Positions 1 to 8,917 of a stretch of 56,732 nt of DNA are shown here, piece by piece. Where the stretch lies: positions 1-56,732 of the forward strand of contig DIUZ01000024.1 of assembly GCA_002423205.1 (NCBI GenBank), written 5' to 3'. Each line of letters starts with the position of its first letter. Position 1 is the first letter of the stretch. Under the pieces are notes generated by a model. That model ran no database searches, had not been told where the DNA came from, and saw nothing but the letters and a program-made list of their open reading frames with translations. Both the position numbers and the translations under genes were made by a program. Source of the DNA: Micavibrio sp. UBA6145. Lineage in GTDB: Bacteria > Pseudomonadota > Alphaproteobacteria > Micavibrionales > UBA1664.

Positions 1-68
1 CATAATTCGGCAAAGGCGGTTTCCGCGCCGCCCTGGGCCGCGCCTGCCATGACATGTAAAACTTTCAT
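1..68 (-). CDS. Glycosyltransferase family 4, N-terminal tip (partial)
   Basis: The reverse strand from an ATG at 66-68 reads MKVLHVMAGAAQGGAETAFA and runs off the window edge. This is the usual opening of a GT4 glycosyltransferase: a first beta strand followed by a glycine-rich turn before the GGAET segment. Only about 22 residues are visible, so donor and acceptor sugars cannot be judged. It is probably an envelope or exopolysaccharide sugar transferase, by analogy with the family. No independent support exists beyond the N-terminal motif. Confidence 0.7.
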   Translation of the reverse strand, partial: MKVLHVMAGAAQGGAETAFAEL

Positions 69-315
69 CATTTGCAATAAAAGCGGCAAAGGTCTTGCGT
101 GGCAACGTCTTTTTATGGTCTGCTATGAGTATGAACCGCGGTTTCGCCCTTCTTGCCCTCGCACTTGCTGCCGCTGCAGCAGGCCTGGCCGCGCGTGCCG
201 CAAGGCTACTTCGCGCCTAATCTCACCCCCGAATTCCCAAAATTGTAGATCGCCCATAACGCCACAGATGCGTCCGGCGGTTATCCAAAAACTTTAAACG
301 TAATGGTTGTCCTTC
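69..315. other. Intergenic region with no convincing gene
   Basis: This 247-bp stretch separates the divergent glycosyltransferase and aminotransferase. It holds a 31-codon Ala/Leu-rich frame at 125-220 that looks like a signal peptide. A neighbouring frame continues to a stop at about 234 with a Pro-rich segment. Together they could be remains of a small exported protein broken by a frameshift, but nothing confirms that. I see no clear promoter or terminator. Confidence 0.4.
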
Positions 316-1482
316 ATGTCCATCAAACTGTCCTCGCGTTCCGACATTCCTGTCTTTCGTGTCCTTGATATCCTGCGCGACGTGAATGAGCGCGTCGCCG
401 CCGGTGCCGACATCATCCATCTTGAAGCCGGCCAGCCATCCGTCGGCGCGCCGACGCAGGCCATGGAAAAGGCAATGAAGGCCGTCATGCATACGCCGAT
501 GGGGTATACGGAAGCCACGGGCATGCCCGCGCTTAAAAAACGTATCGCGCAATATTACACCGATGAATACGGCGTCAGCGTCGATGCCAAGAACATCATC
601 ATCACCGTTGGCGGATCATGCGGCTTGTCGCTGTCGTTCCTGGCGACGCTGGATGTCGGCGACACGGTTGCCATGGCGGCACCGGCATATCCGGCGTATC
701 GCAATATTCTCAAGGCACTGGGGTGTATTCCGGTAGAGATCCAGTCAACGCTGGCCGATAATTACCAGCCGACGATTGCCACGCTGGAATCCCTGCCGTC
801 TATTCCCAAGGGCCTGATCATCGGCAACCCGTCAAACCCGACGGGCACGATCATCAGCAAGAAAGAACTGGCCAAGATCACGGCGTGGTGCCAGAAGAAC
901 GGCGTGCGCCTGTTTGCGGATGAGTTGTATCAGGGCATCACGTTCGGCGAGAAATGCGACACGGTCTTGCGCACCTCGAGCGAGGCGATCAGCATCAATT
1001 CGTTTTCGAAGTATTTCGCGATGACCGGCTGGCGTATCGGCTGGGTCGTGCTGCCGGACGATGTGGTGGACCGCGTGAAGCGCCTGTGCGAAAGCCTGTT
1101 TGTCGCGCCGCCGACATTGGCCCAGCATGTGGCCCTGCATGTGTTTGATCACACGGATGTGCTGGATTCCTACGTCGCGCGTTATAAGCAAAATCTGGAG
1201 ATCATGAATACCGAACTGCCCAAGGCCGGTTTCACCAAGCTTTCGAAAGTGGGCGGCGCGTTTTACATGTATGCCGATATCTCGGACCTGACGGATGATG
1301 CAGAAGCATTCTGCCGTGGTCTGCTGGACGGCGGCGTTGCGATGACGCCGGGGACGGATTTCGATCTTCAGCGCGGTCACCAGACCGTGCGCATGAGCTT
1401 CGCCGGCTCGACCGAAGACATCATAGAAGCCTGCCGGCGCATCAACGTCTTCATGCGCGGCTGGAATAAAAAGAGCGCGTAA
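316..1482 (+). CDS. Class I/II PLP-dependent aminotransferase
   Basis: A fold-type I aminotransferase of about 388 residues, related to the aspartate/aromatic/alanine enzymes. From the ATG at 316, the PLP lysine is about residue 232 in the segment SINSFSKYFAMTGWRIGW. The substrate and cofactor motif NPSNPTG lies about residue 171, and a downstream FADELYQG matches the conserved Asp/Tyr that hold the pyridoxal ring. The frame opens nine bases earlier at a TTG (307); I prefer the ATG at 316, though no strong Shine-Dalgarno supports either. It is expressed alone and ends at a clear terminator. The amino-acid substrate cannot be told from sequence alone. Confidence 0.9.
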   Translation: MSIKLSSRSDIPVFRVLDILRDVNERVAAGADIIHLEAGQPSVGAPTQAMEKAMKAVMHTPMGYTEATGMPALKKRIAQYYTDEYGVSVDAKNIIITVGGSCGLSLSFLATLDVGDTVAMAAPAYPAYRNILKALGCIPVEIQSTLADNYQPTIATLESLPSIPKGLIIGNPSNPTGTIISKKELAKITAWCQKNGVRLFADELYQGITFGEKCDTVLRTSSEAISINSFSKYFAMTGWRIGWVVLPDDVVDRVKRLCESLFVAPPTLAQHVALHVFDHTDVLDSYVARYKQNLEIMNTELPKAGFTKLSKVGGAFYMYADISDLTDDAEAFCRGLLDGGVAMTPGTDFDLQRGHQTVRMSFAGSTEDIIEACRRINVFMRGWNKKSA

Positions 1483-1487
1483 AACAA

Positions 1488-1515
1488 AAGCCGGGCGAGA
1501 TGCCCGGCTTTTTTG
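1488..1515 (+). terminator. Rho-independent terminator of the aminotransferase
   Basis: The inverted repeat AAGCCGGGC / GCCCGGCTT with a short GAGAT loop starts a few bases after the stop codon and is followed by a run of T. The reverse strand also reads as a hairpin, so it may serve the folA operon from the other side. Confidence 0.85.
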
Positions 1516-1534
1516 TTGGTCGCGTATTTTGATC

Positions 1535-1693
1535 TTAGATGGCTTCGGCCAGTTTCTTGATCTGCTGGACGATGGCGGCGTCTTCGAGTTTCATCGCCGG
1601 ATTGGTGAACGCAGAAATGTCGACCAGATCGGCCTTCATGCTGAAATTGTCATTGCCGAAAACCGGTTTGTAGAAAACGGGACGGGCGGACAT
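1535..1693 (-). CDS. Small conserved-looking protein downstream of folA (52 aa)
   Basis: An open frame of 52 codons starts with ATG three bases after the folA stop and ends just before the shared terminator. It opens MSARPVFYKPVFGNDNFSM and finishes with an amphipathic helix rich in Ala, Gln and Lys. Codon use matches its neighbours, and the close spacing suggests it is the third gene of a thyA-folA operon. No signal peptide, membrane segment or metal motif is visible. I do not recognise the family and assign no function. Position and coding character support a real gene. Confidence 0.65.
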   Translation of the reverse strand: MSARPVFYKPVFGNDNFSMKADLVDISAFTNPAMKLEDAAIVQQIKKLAEAI

Positions 1694-1696
1694 GGG

Positions 1697-2166
1697 TTAC
1701 TTCCTTTGGTATGTGATGAACTCGTAAAAATCTTCGGCGCCAGCTTGGCGGTCGCTTTCCATCCATTCCGTTGCCGGAAGCTCGGGAAAGCGGGCATCAC
1801 CATCATACGCCTTGTGTATATGGGTCAAGTAAACCCGTGTTGCATACTGTAACGCCTGTGAATAGATCTGTGCCCCGCCGATGACCATGATTTCGTCGGA
1901 ACCCATGTTTTCCGCCGTTTTGACGGCGTCTTCAAGGCTTCCCACAACCGTAACGCCGGGGGCGGTCCAGCCCGCCTGGCGGGTGATGACGATGTTGGGG
2001 CGGTTGGGCAGGGGGCGGCCGATCGAGTCGTAGGTCTTGCGGCCCATGATGATCGGCTTGCCCGTGGTCAGGGCTTTGAAACGTTTCAGATCCTCCGGGA
2101 TGTGCCAGAGCAGTTTGTTATCACCGCCAATAACGCGGTTTTCAGCCATGGCAACGATCAGGGAAA

Positions 2167-2170
<4 letters not shown>
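1697..2170 (-). CDS. folA: Dihydrofolate reductase
   Basis: FolA reduces dihydrofolate to tetrahydrofolate with NADPH in the cytoplasm, regenerating the folate consumed by thymidylate synthase. The 157-residue length is typical. The N-terminus MISLIVAMAENRVIGGDNKL followed by LLWHIPEDLKRF is diagnostic, with the Trp and acidic residue of the substrate pocket. GRKTYDSIGRPLPNR is the NADPH-binding segment, and IGGAQIYSQAL is the late Gly-Gly motif. Its start overlaps the thyA stop by four bases (ATGA), so the two are translationally coupled in the order thyA-folA. Confidence 0.97.
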
Positions 2171-2961
<791 letters not shown>

Positions 2962-3094
2962 GAGGTCTTCCCAGGTTAGGCGTGATTCTTGCGTTCAAGA
3001 GTACAAGACCGGCCACCGGCATGGCAGAAAAAGAGGCTTAAAACCCACACCAAAACATTTGACATAATTTGTCTGATCAGGCATAAAAACGGGC

Positions 3095-3595
3095 ATGAGC
3101 ACGAACCCGCCGCTTTTCGAACAGGCCGCCACAGGCCAGCTTCCGTATCTGCCCGCCGATGGGCAGGGCAAGATCATCCTGTGCGACTGCAACGGCACGT
3201 TGTTCGATTCCCGGTTCCATCAGGGTTTTAACCGCCCGCTTTTTGACTTTCTGATCGCCGCTGAAAAGCGGGGTTATACCGTGCGCCTGCATTCCGGCGC
3301 GGCGCAGAGCAACATGGATACATCAGTGCCGATGGCATCCCTGCGTAATAAGGACTTCAAAGCGTGGATTGCACGCCACGAGGCTGAAAATGAGCTGGGT
3401 GCCATTATCGACAAGGGCGAGATTCCGAGCAAAGACGCCTTCCTGACCATCGACGACGAACATGGCGGCGGTTTTATCTCCAATGCGCCCAACCAGTGGT
3501 CTCCGACCGATGCCCGCATCGCCAACACCATGGCGGCATGGGGCGAAACCGGCGGCACCCAGCCGTCCGGCACCGCACCGGTCAACCGCCCTTAA
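3095..3595 (+). CDS. HAD-like protein with altered motif I
   Basis: A 166-residue soluble protein. Residues 27-38 (IILCDCNGTLFD) resemble HAD motif I at the end of a first beta strand, but the usual DxDGT reads DCNGT. The nucleophile position D31 is kept while the second Asp, the general acid/base, is Asn33. A later segment, FLTIDDEHGGGF, could be motif IV with paired Asp. The tail is Pro/Thr/Gly-rich and probably disordered. It may be a phosphatase-like or non-catalytic HAD relative; substrate unknown. It ends 12 bases before the -35 box of the tmRNA promoter. Function is not assigned. Confidence 0.7.
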   Translation: MSTNPPLFEQAATGQLPYLPADGQGKIILCDCNGTLFDSRFHQGFNRPLFDFLIAAEKRGYTVRLHSGAAQSNMDTSVPMASLRNKDFKAWIARHEAENELGAIIDKGEIPSKDAFLTIDDEHGGGFISNAPNQWSPTDARIANTMAAWGETGGTQPSGTAPVNRP

Positions 3596-3607
3596 TTCCT
3601 CATCACC

Positions 3608-3636
3608 TTGTAAAAACCGGGTTTTCGCGCTATATT
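3608..3636 (+). promoter_or_regulatory. Sigma-70-type promoter of ssrA
   Basis: TTGTAA at 3608-3613 and TATATT at 3631-3636 are separated by 17 bases. This places transcription start near 3643, at the first hairpin of the permuted tmRNA acceptor segment. Confidence 0.6.
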
Positions 3637-3642
3637 GGTAGT

Positions 3643-3990
3643 GCTGGCTTTCGGGCCAGAGATGATGCTGAACGCGGATGCGAAATAGGCCTAATGGACC
3701 CGGGGGCAGAGCCCGGCGGCTCCACCACAAGTCCTTCATTTCTTTAGAGATGTGAGGATTTTTGTGGGGCCGATTTAGGATCGACATGGGTAATAAAGGT
3801 GTTTTGCGGTATCAGGAATGGTGTCCGCCTTTAAACGGGCCACTTTGATAGTTGCTAACGATAACTTTGCAGCTCCGGTCGCTCTCGCCGCTTAACGCGG
3901 AAAGAGTAACCATGTAGTAGAATCCCTCTTGGCCTAGCCGTCTTGAGGTGGGGTGGGGGACCAACCTAGCAACAGAACTGGTCCCATTTT
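3643..3990 (+). ncRNA. ssrA: tmRNA, circularly permuted two-piece form
   Basis: tmRNA rescues stalled ribosomes by acting as tRNA-Ala and then as messenger for a degradation tag. Here the 3' acceptor part precedes the 5' coding part, as in alphaproteobacteria. The acceptor piece ends with CGGCTCC plus ACCA at 3717-3727, preceded by a T-arm stem CCGGG/CCCGG around loop GGCAGAG. After a spacer of about 38 bases the coding piece begins GGGGCCG at 3766. GGGGCCG pairs with CGGCTCC over seven positions (one G-U), so the acceptor stem rebuilds across the spacer. The tag frame follows at 3854-3895. The outer 5' and 3' boundaries are estimated from the promoter and terminator. Confidence 0.95.
3854..3895 (+). 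other. tmRNA proteolysis-tag reading frame
   Basis: Starting at the resume codon GCT the frame reads ANDNFAAPVALAA and stops at TAA. The ANDNF start and the ALAA end recognised by ClpXP-type proteases match known alphaproteobacterial tags. It is translated only after trans-translation, not from its own start codon. Confidence 0.93.
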
Positions 3991-3998
3991 TCTTTTCT
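3957..3998 (+). terminator. Terminator of ssrA
   Basis: The inverted repeat GGGACCA (3957-3963) / TGGTCCC (3979-3985) is followed by a T-rich run (ATTTTTCTTTTC). It lies at the end of the coding piece and probably both ends the transcript and bounds the mature RNA. Confidence 0.7.
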
Positions 3999-4063
3999 TC
4001 CCTCTACTGTTATCTTAACTGCCGTCCCGTAAGATTCGGGGCCTAGACCGGATTGTTTGTTTT

Positions 4064-4444
4064 ATGCCTGATACCATTTCGCATCGTGTCCTGATCGTTG
4101 AGGACAATGATTTCGTACGTAAGCAGATTGCGCGTTTCCTGACCGATGCGGGTCATACATGTGTCGAGGCATCGACCGCCGATCAGGGCATCGAACAGAT
4201 GACCCCGAATATCGAGATAGTGATCGTCGATGTGCGCATGGAACCGATGGATGGTTTCGCTTTTATCGAAGCGATCCGTGGCCGTGGATTCCAGCAGCCG
4301 GTGATCCTGGTGACCGGTGACCAGAACCCGGACATCCTGGAAAAATCGTCGCGCTTTGCGGTGTCGACCATTTTGATGAAGCCCGTGCAGAAAGACCGCC
4401 TTCTGGCCATGGTCGCGCGCGCGGTACAAAAACGCCCCGCATAG
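4064..4444 (+). CDS. Single-domain response regulator (CheY-like)
   Basis: A 126-residue receiver domain without an output domain. The acidic pair is in VEDND near residue 12, the phospho-acceptor Asp is in EIVIVDVRMEPMDG, the conserved Thr is in VILVTGD, and the Lys is in ILMKPV near the C-terminus. Such proteins relay phosphate between kinases or act on motors and partner proteins. The cognate kinase may be the hybrid kinase at 5303-7597, which carries its own Hpt domain, but that is only an inference from proximity. It lies downstream of the tmRNA, apparently on its own transcript. Confidence 0.92.
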   Translation: MPDTISHRVLIVEDNDFVRKQIARFLTDAGHTCVEASTADQGIEQMTPNIEIVIVDVRMEPMDGFAFIEAIRGRGFQQPVILVTGDQNPDILEKSSRFAVSTILMKPVQKDRLLAMVARAVQKRPA

Positions 4445-4560
4445 GCGTTAAACCATTAAAATCAGCATTTTATTGCGCGTCCTGACGCCTTTGCCGGGTG
4501 GACAAAGGCGTGGGAAGGGCTTAATTCCTAAAGAATATATTCAACGATGGAGTTAAGTGC

Positions 4561-5298
4561 ATGCAGACTGAAAAATCCAAACAGCCCAGAGGGAATGTTC
4601 TGTTCCTGATCCTGATTGCCGTCGCACTGTTTGCCGCGCTGTCTTATGCCGTGACCAAGTCGTCACAAAGTGGCAAGGATGAAGCACCGAAAGAAACCGT
4701 CAGCGCCGTCGTCAACACTGCCGCGCTGACGCAATATCCCAGCACAATCCGCACGGCGGTGCTTGGCCTGATCGTCAACGGTGTCGACCCAGTTGATATG
4801 CTGTTCAACAAGCCCGAACAATTCACCGGCGAAGGTTACACCGCGTATGACGCCGCAAAAGCCAAGGGCGTGTTCAATGAAGCTGGCGGCAAGGCTGTGT
4901 ATCAGCAGGTGCCGGGCAACATGACCGTATCGGGTCAGCCGATTGACTGGGCCTTCACGCTTGATTTCGAAGTGCCGCTGGTCGGTCTGTCGAGCCCGTC
5001 GTCACTGGCCGGTAATGATCTGATCGCGTTTGCAAGCGGCGTCAGCCAGACGGCATGCGCGCGCGTGAACCAGGAACTGTACAACGATGCGACCATCCCG
5101 GTTGCCGGCACGCCGGTTGTGATCGGGAATAACCGCCTGGCTACGGCGACACTGCCTGTGGCACCGGCGGCTGAAACCGTTCTGACGTCAAGCACGCCGA
5201 GCGCCAGATGGTTTGAAGGCAAATCTGATGGTTGCTTCCAGAACGGCGTCGCTGCCGGCAGCCCGTTTGTTTATTATTACGTGCTGGCCGAACGCTAA
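4561..5298 (+). CDS. Hypothetical protein with pilin-like N-terminal membrane helix
   Basis: A 245-residue protein with a short charged N-terminus, then RGNVLFLILIAVALFAALSY, a single hydrophobic helix at about residues 12-31 that looks like a pseudopilin or type II membrane anchor. The rest is predicted to lie outside the cytoplasm and is rich in Ala, Val, Thr and Pro, with two late cysteines that could pair. The canonical prepilin peptidase site with Glu at +5 is not present. Known families with this N-terminus are uncharacterised envelope proteins. It converges with the hybrid kinase gene, leaving four bases between their stop codons. Confidence 0.7.
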   Translation: MQTEKSKQPRGNVLFLILIAVALFAALSYAVTKSSQSGKDEAPKETVSAVVNTAALTQYPSTIRTAVLGLIVNGVDPVDMLFNKPEQFTGEGYTAYDAAKAKGVFNEAGGKAVYQQVPGNMTVSGQPIDWAFTLDFEVPLVGLSSPSSLAGNDLIAFASGVSQTACARVNQELYNDATIPVAGTPVVIGNNRLATATLPVAPAAETVLTSSTPSARWFEGKSDGCFQNGVAAGSPFVYYYVLAER

Positions 5299-5302
5299 TC
5301 GC

Positions 5303-7597
5303 TTACGCCGCGTAAGATTTTTGCAATTCGCCCGCTTCGACCCGAACGCGGGCGAATTCATTTTCAATCGCCGGGATCAGCGGCGCGGATTTTTCCAGAT
5401 TTTTGGCGTTGTCCTGTAACAGCGACGCAAAGTCGCCCAGCACGAGACAGCAGGCGGAACGCGCACCGCCCTTGAGTGAATGCGCGGCTTCTTCCAGCGC
5501 GTGGCTGTCGCCTGCGTCAAACGCTGCGCGGATCTCATGGACCAGATGTTCTGACATGTCGCAGAACATGCCCACCATCTCCACCGTTTCCGCATCGACC
5601 GCGCCCATCTGTGTGCGCATGGCGTCCAGATCGATGGCTGATTTTATTTTGGGTGCGGGCATTTCATTGGCGCTTTCCAGCGCGGCAATGCCTGCATCTT
5701 CCGTCATCAATCCCCAGCGGACCAGCAAATGGCGCAACTGGCCGAGCGAGACGGGTTTCAGCAGGCATTCGTCAAAACCTTCCTTCAGGTATGACTGGCG
5801 TTGTGACAATTGTACGTCCGCGGTCAGAACCATCACGGGCAGGTGACCCAGCGATGGATCGGCCCTTTCACGGTCACGAATTTCGTGGATCAGCATATAG
5901 CCATCCATCTGCGGCATGTGCAGATCGGTAAAGACGATACCGTACTGACCGGTCCTGATGGCTTCCAGCGCCTCGACCCCGTTGGTGACGAAGTCGACTT
6001 CGATGCCGCCCATGGCCTCCAGCTGGCGCTGCAGGATGTTGCGTACGATTTCCGTGTCTTCCGCAATCAGCAGGCGGCGCGGGCCGGTCAGCATCTGCGT
6101 CATCTGGCGGGCATTGCTTTTCACCGCTTCGCCAAGACCGATGCGGCTGGCGGGTTTGGACAGGTATGTCGCGCCCAGCGTGCGGATCGCGTTTTGCAGG
6201 CTGTAATCGTCATGCACGGTATACATGACAAGGCCGGTATGCGGGCGCAGATCGGATATCTCGCGCATCAGTTCGATGCCTTCACCGTCGGGCAGGCCCT
6301 GGTCAATCAGCGCCACGTCGAAGGGGCGTCGTTTGATGAGGGCCAGACCCTCCTGATAAAATGAACATGCCTCGACATCCGCGCCCATGGATTTGAGGGA
6401 TGAGACGATTTCTTTCAATCCCTGCGGGTGATCTTCGACCACCAGCACGGCCAGCCCTTCGAGCGAGGGGAGTTCGATGTTGCTGTCAGACATGCTGACC
6501 GCGACGGTGGGGATTTCAAACCAGAAGGTGGAGCCGGTACCTTCCACCGATGTCACACCGATCTCGCCGCCCATCAGGGTCACAAGTTTTTTGCAGATCG
6601 AAAGACCAAGACCGGTGCCGCCGAATTTGCGGGTGGTTGTATTGTCGGCCTGCGTGAATGCCTGAAACAGTTTATCGCAGACTTCCTGCGGCATGCCCAT
6701 GCCGGTGTCGATGACTTCGAAGCGCATGACGATGCCGTTGGGCCCGGCCGGTTTGACGGTCTTCGCCTGCGTTGTCACGCGCAGGGTGACGGAGCCTTCC
6801 TTGGTGAATTTGAGCGAGTTGCTCATGAAGTTGATCAGAATCTGGCGCAGGCGTTTGGGGTCGCCGCGAATGACGAACGGTACATCGTGACCGATGTCGT
6901 CGAGCAGGACGACATTGCGGCCATGGCGTTTGACGGACAAAGCCTCCACCGTACCGCGCACCAGCATGCGCACGGGGACTTCGAACATGTCGAGTTCCAT
7001 CTTGTCGGCGTCGAGCTTGGCGAGGTCCAGGACGTCGTCGAGGATTTCAAGAAGACCCGCCGAGGATGTCTTGGCGGTATTGATCATGTCTTCCATCTGC
7101 GGGGACAATTTTTCCTGGCCGATCAGGTCAAGGAATCCGAACACTGCCTGCATCGGCGTTCTGATTTCATGGCTCATCGTGGCCAGAAGATTGGATTTCA
7201 TTTCGGCGGCGGCTTCGGACGTGCGCGCGGCGATTTTCAGTTTTTCCTCAGATGCGCGGTCGGCGGTCGTGTCGATGAACCACAGGGCGTAAGACGGCAC
7301 GCCCTTATAGGTCAGCAATTCACCCTTCACGCGCAGCCAGCGCTCGACATTGCGGCCATCCAGCTGCAGCAGGAAGTCATGCTCGAAAGACCGGGGATGG
7401 TTATAGAACACCATTTCCAGTTCGGGCCCGAAAAAATCGGACAGCGGCTGGTTGCGCACGGTGCCGCGAAAACCCACGAGCGGCGCGAAGGCCGGATTGG
7501 CATAGGTAACGGAATAGTCCCGGCCGTTGACCAGACAGAAACCGAACGGGGCTGTGTCGATGACTGACAGGAAGTCAGTCTGCGGGCCGGGGAGCAT
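5303..7597 (-). CDS. Hybrid sensor histidine kinase (PAS-HisKA-HATPase-REC-REC-Hpt)
   Basis: A 764-residue phosphorelay protein. Residues about 10-110 form a PAS-like sensor. The H-box MSHEIRTPMQ puts the autophosphorylated His at 143. The ATPase domain has its N-box in LINFMSNSLKFT, the G1 box VIDTGMGMP and GGTGLGLS near 326-333. Two receiver domains follow, with likely acceptors D432 and D558. The C-terminal Hpt motif AAHSLKGG places its His at 706. No membrane segments are visible, so it probably senses a cytoplasmic signal. The first receiver looks degenerate around its acidic pair and may be regulatory. No dedicated DNA-binding regulator is adjacent. Confidence 0.94.
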   Translation of the reverse strand: MLPGPQTDFLSVIDTAPFGFCLVNGRDYSVTYANPAFAPLVGFRGTVRNQPLSDFFGPELEMVFYNHPRSFEHDFLLQLDGRNVERWLRVKGELLTYKGVPSYALWFIDTTADRASEEKLKIAARTSEAAAEMKSNLLATMSHEIRTPMQAVFGFLDLIGQEKLSPQMEDMINTAKTSSAGLLEILDDVLDLAKLDADKMELDMFEVPVRMLVRGTVEALSVKRHGRNVVLLDDIGHDVPFVIRGDPKRLRQILINFMSNSLKFTKEGSVTLRVTTQAKTVKPAGPNGIVMRFEVIDTGMGMPQEVCDKLFQAFTQADNTTTRKFGGTGLGLSICKKLVTLMGGEIGVTSVEGTGSTFWFEIPTVAVSMSDSNIELPSLEGLAVLVVEDHPQGLKEIVSSLKSMGADVEACSFYQEGLALIKRRPFDVALIDQGLPDGEGIELMREISDLRPHTGLVMYTVHDDYSLQNAIRTLGATYLSKPASRIGLGEAVKSNARQMTQMLTGPRRLLIAEDTEIVRNILQRQLEAMGGIEVDFVTNGVEALEAIRTGQYGIVFTDLHMPQMDGYMLIHEIRDRERADPSLGHLPVMVLTADVQLSQRQSYLKEGFDECLLKPVSLGQLRHLLVRWGLMTEDAGIAALESANEMPAPKIKSAIDLDAMRTQMGAVDAETVEMVGMFCDMSEHLVHEIRAAFDAGDSHALEEAAHSLKGGARSACCLVLGDFASLLQDNAKNLEKSAPLIPAIENEFARVRVEAGELQKSYAA

Positions 7598-7760
7598 GTT
7601 GAGGTGCGTTCTTTTATGCGTTCGTGTTGATTTTATCCCAGATCGAGGATGTCCGGGTGTGATTTCAGTCTATGTTTAAATTATGAAAATTTATTAAATT
7701 TCAGGGACATAGACATAAAAGCGCTGTCATGGTTTTATGGTCCGAAATAAGGAGAAAACA

Positions 7761-8774
7761 ATGGGTTACACGGTCGCTGTCATCGGCGCTACGGGCGCTG
7801 TCGGGCATGAAATGCTTTCCACGCTTGAGGCGCGCAATTTTCCGGCCGATAAGGTCATTCCGCTGGCGTCACGCCAATCGGCTGGGCGCGAGGTGTCTTA
7901 TGGTGAAAAAGATATCCTGAAGGTCCAGGCGCTGGATAGCTTCGACTTCAAGGGTGTCGATATCGTGCTCTCATCCGCCGGTGCCAAGGTGTCGGCTGAA
8001 TTCGCCCCGATTGCCGCGAAGGCGGGTGCCGTCGTCATCGACAATACCTCGCATTTCCGCATGGACCCGGATGTGCCGCTGGTGGTGCCGGAAGTGAACC
8101 CGGAAGCCATTGCCGGCTATAAAAAGAAAAACATCATCGCCAATCCGAACTGCTCGACCATCCAGATGGTGGTTGCGCTCAAACCCTTGCATGACATCGC
8201 AAAGATCAAACGTGTTGTTGTTTCGACCTATCAGTCGGTATCGGGTGCGGGCAAAGACGGCATGGATGAATTGTTCGAGCAGTCGCGCAAGTTTTTCGTG
8301 ACTGACGGCATCAAGCCGCAGATTTTTTCCAAGCAGATCGCCTTCAACGTCATTCCGCAGATCGACGTCTTCATGGACGACGGCAATACGAAGGAAGAAT
8401 GGAAGATGATGGTCGAAACCAAGAAAATCATGGGTGCGGATATCAAGGTCGTCGCGACGTGTGTGCGTGTGCCTGTGTTCGTCGGGCATTCGGAAGCCAT
8501 CAACGTTGAATTCGACGGCGAAATGGACCCGCAGATTGCGAAGTCGGCATGGAAGCGCGCCAAGGGTATTTCGATGATCGAACGCGAAAGCGAAATGGAA
8601 TTCGTCACACCTGCGGAAATCGCGGGTGAAGATGATGTGTTCATCAGCCGTATCCGTTCGGATGCGACCGTGGATAACGGCCTGTCGTTCTGGTGCGTGT
8701 CGGACAATATCCGCAAAGGCGCGGCGCTGAATGCCGTCCAGATCGCGGAGTTGTTAATAAAAGATTACTTCTAA
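7761..8774 (+). CDS. asd: Aspartate-semialdehyde dehydrogenase
   Basis: Asd makes aspartate semialdehyde from aspartyl phosphate with NADPH, the branch point to lysine/diaminopimelate, threonine and methionine. The product is 337 residues from the ATG at 7761. I chose that start because GGAG lies seven to ten bases upstream; the frame could open at 7737, but with no ribosome site. The nucleotide-binding loop is GATGAVG at residues 9-15 and the catalytic cysteine is C131 in NPNCST. The 163 bases before it are AT-rich and presumably hold its promoter. It is monocistronic in appearance. Confidence 0.97.
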   Translation: MGYTVAVIGATGAVGHEMLSTLEARNFPADKVIPLASRQSAGREVSYGEKDILKVQALDSFDFKGVDIVLSSAGAKVSAEFAPIAAKAGAVVIDNTSHFRMDPDVPLVVPEVNPEAIAGYKKKNIIANPNCSTIQMVVALKPLHDIAKIKRVVVSTYQSVSGAGKDGMDELFEQSRKFFVTDGIKPQIFSKQIAFNVIPQIDVFMDDGNTKEEWKMMVETKKIMGADIKVVATCVRVPVFVGHSEAINVEFDGEMDPQIAKSAWKRAKGISMIERESEMEFVTPAEIAGEDDVFISRIRSDATVDNGLSFWCVSDNIRKGAALNAVQIAELLIKDYF

Positions 8775-8861
8775 ACGGCAATTTTTTTATCAAGTTTGGG
8801 AAAACTGACTCAAAAGTTTGATTTTCCTAAGTTGAGAAAAAATAAAGAATCCTTGCTTTAG

Positions 8862-8891
8862 ATGCGGCAGATTGGCTAAGGTCTGCCGCAT
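8862..8891 (+). promoter_or_regulatory. Leader hairpin upstream of the PtsN-like gene
   Basis: A perfect 10-bp inverted repeat, ATGCGGCAGA and TCTGCCGCAT, encloses a 10-base loop. It lies 27 bases before the start codon and has no T tract, so it is not an ordinary terminator. It could stabilise the mRNA leader or be a protein-binding operator. Confidence 0.5.
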
Positions 8892-8917
8892 TGAAACAGG
8901 TGTAGGATTGATTCGTT

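Noticed and set aside
6428..7567. A 379-codon forward frame
   Set aside because: It overlaps the hybrid kinase in antisense; the product is His/Asp/Gly-rich and has no domain.
8790..8830. Possible terminator downstream of asd
   Set aside because: Only GGAAAA/TTTTCC pair and the other resemblance is a direct repeat, not an inverted one.
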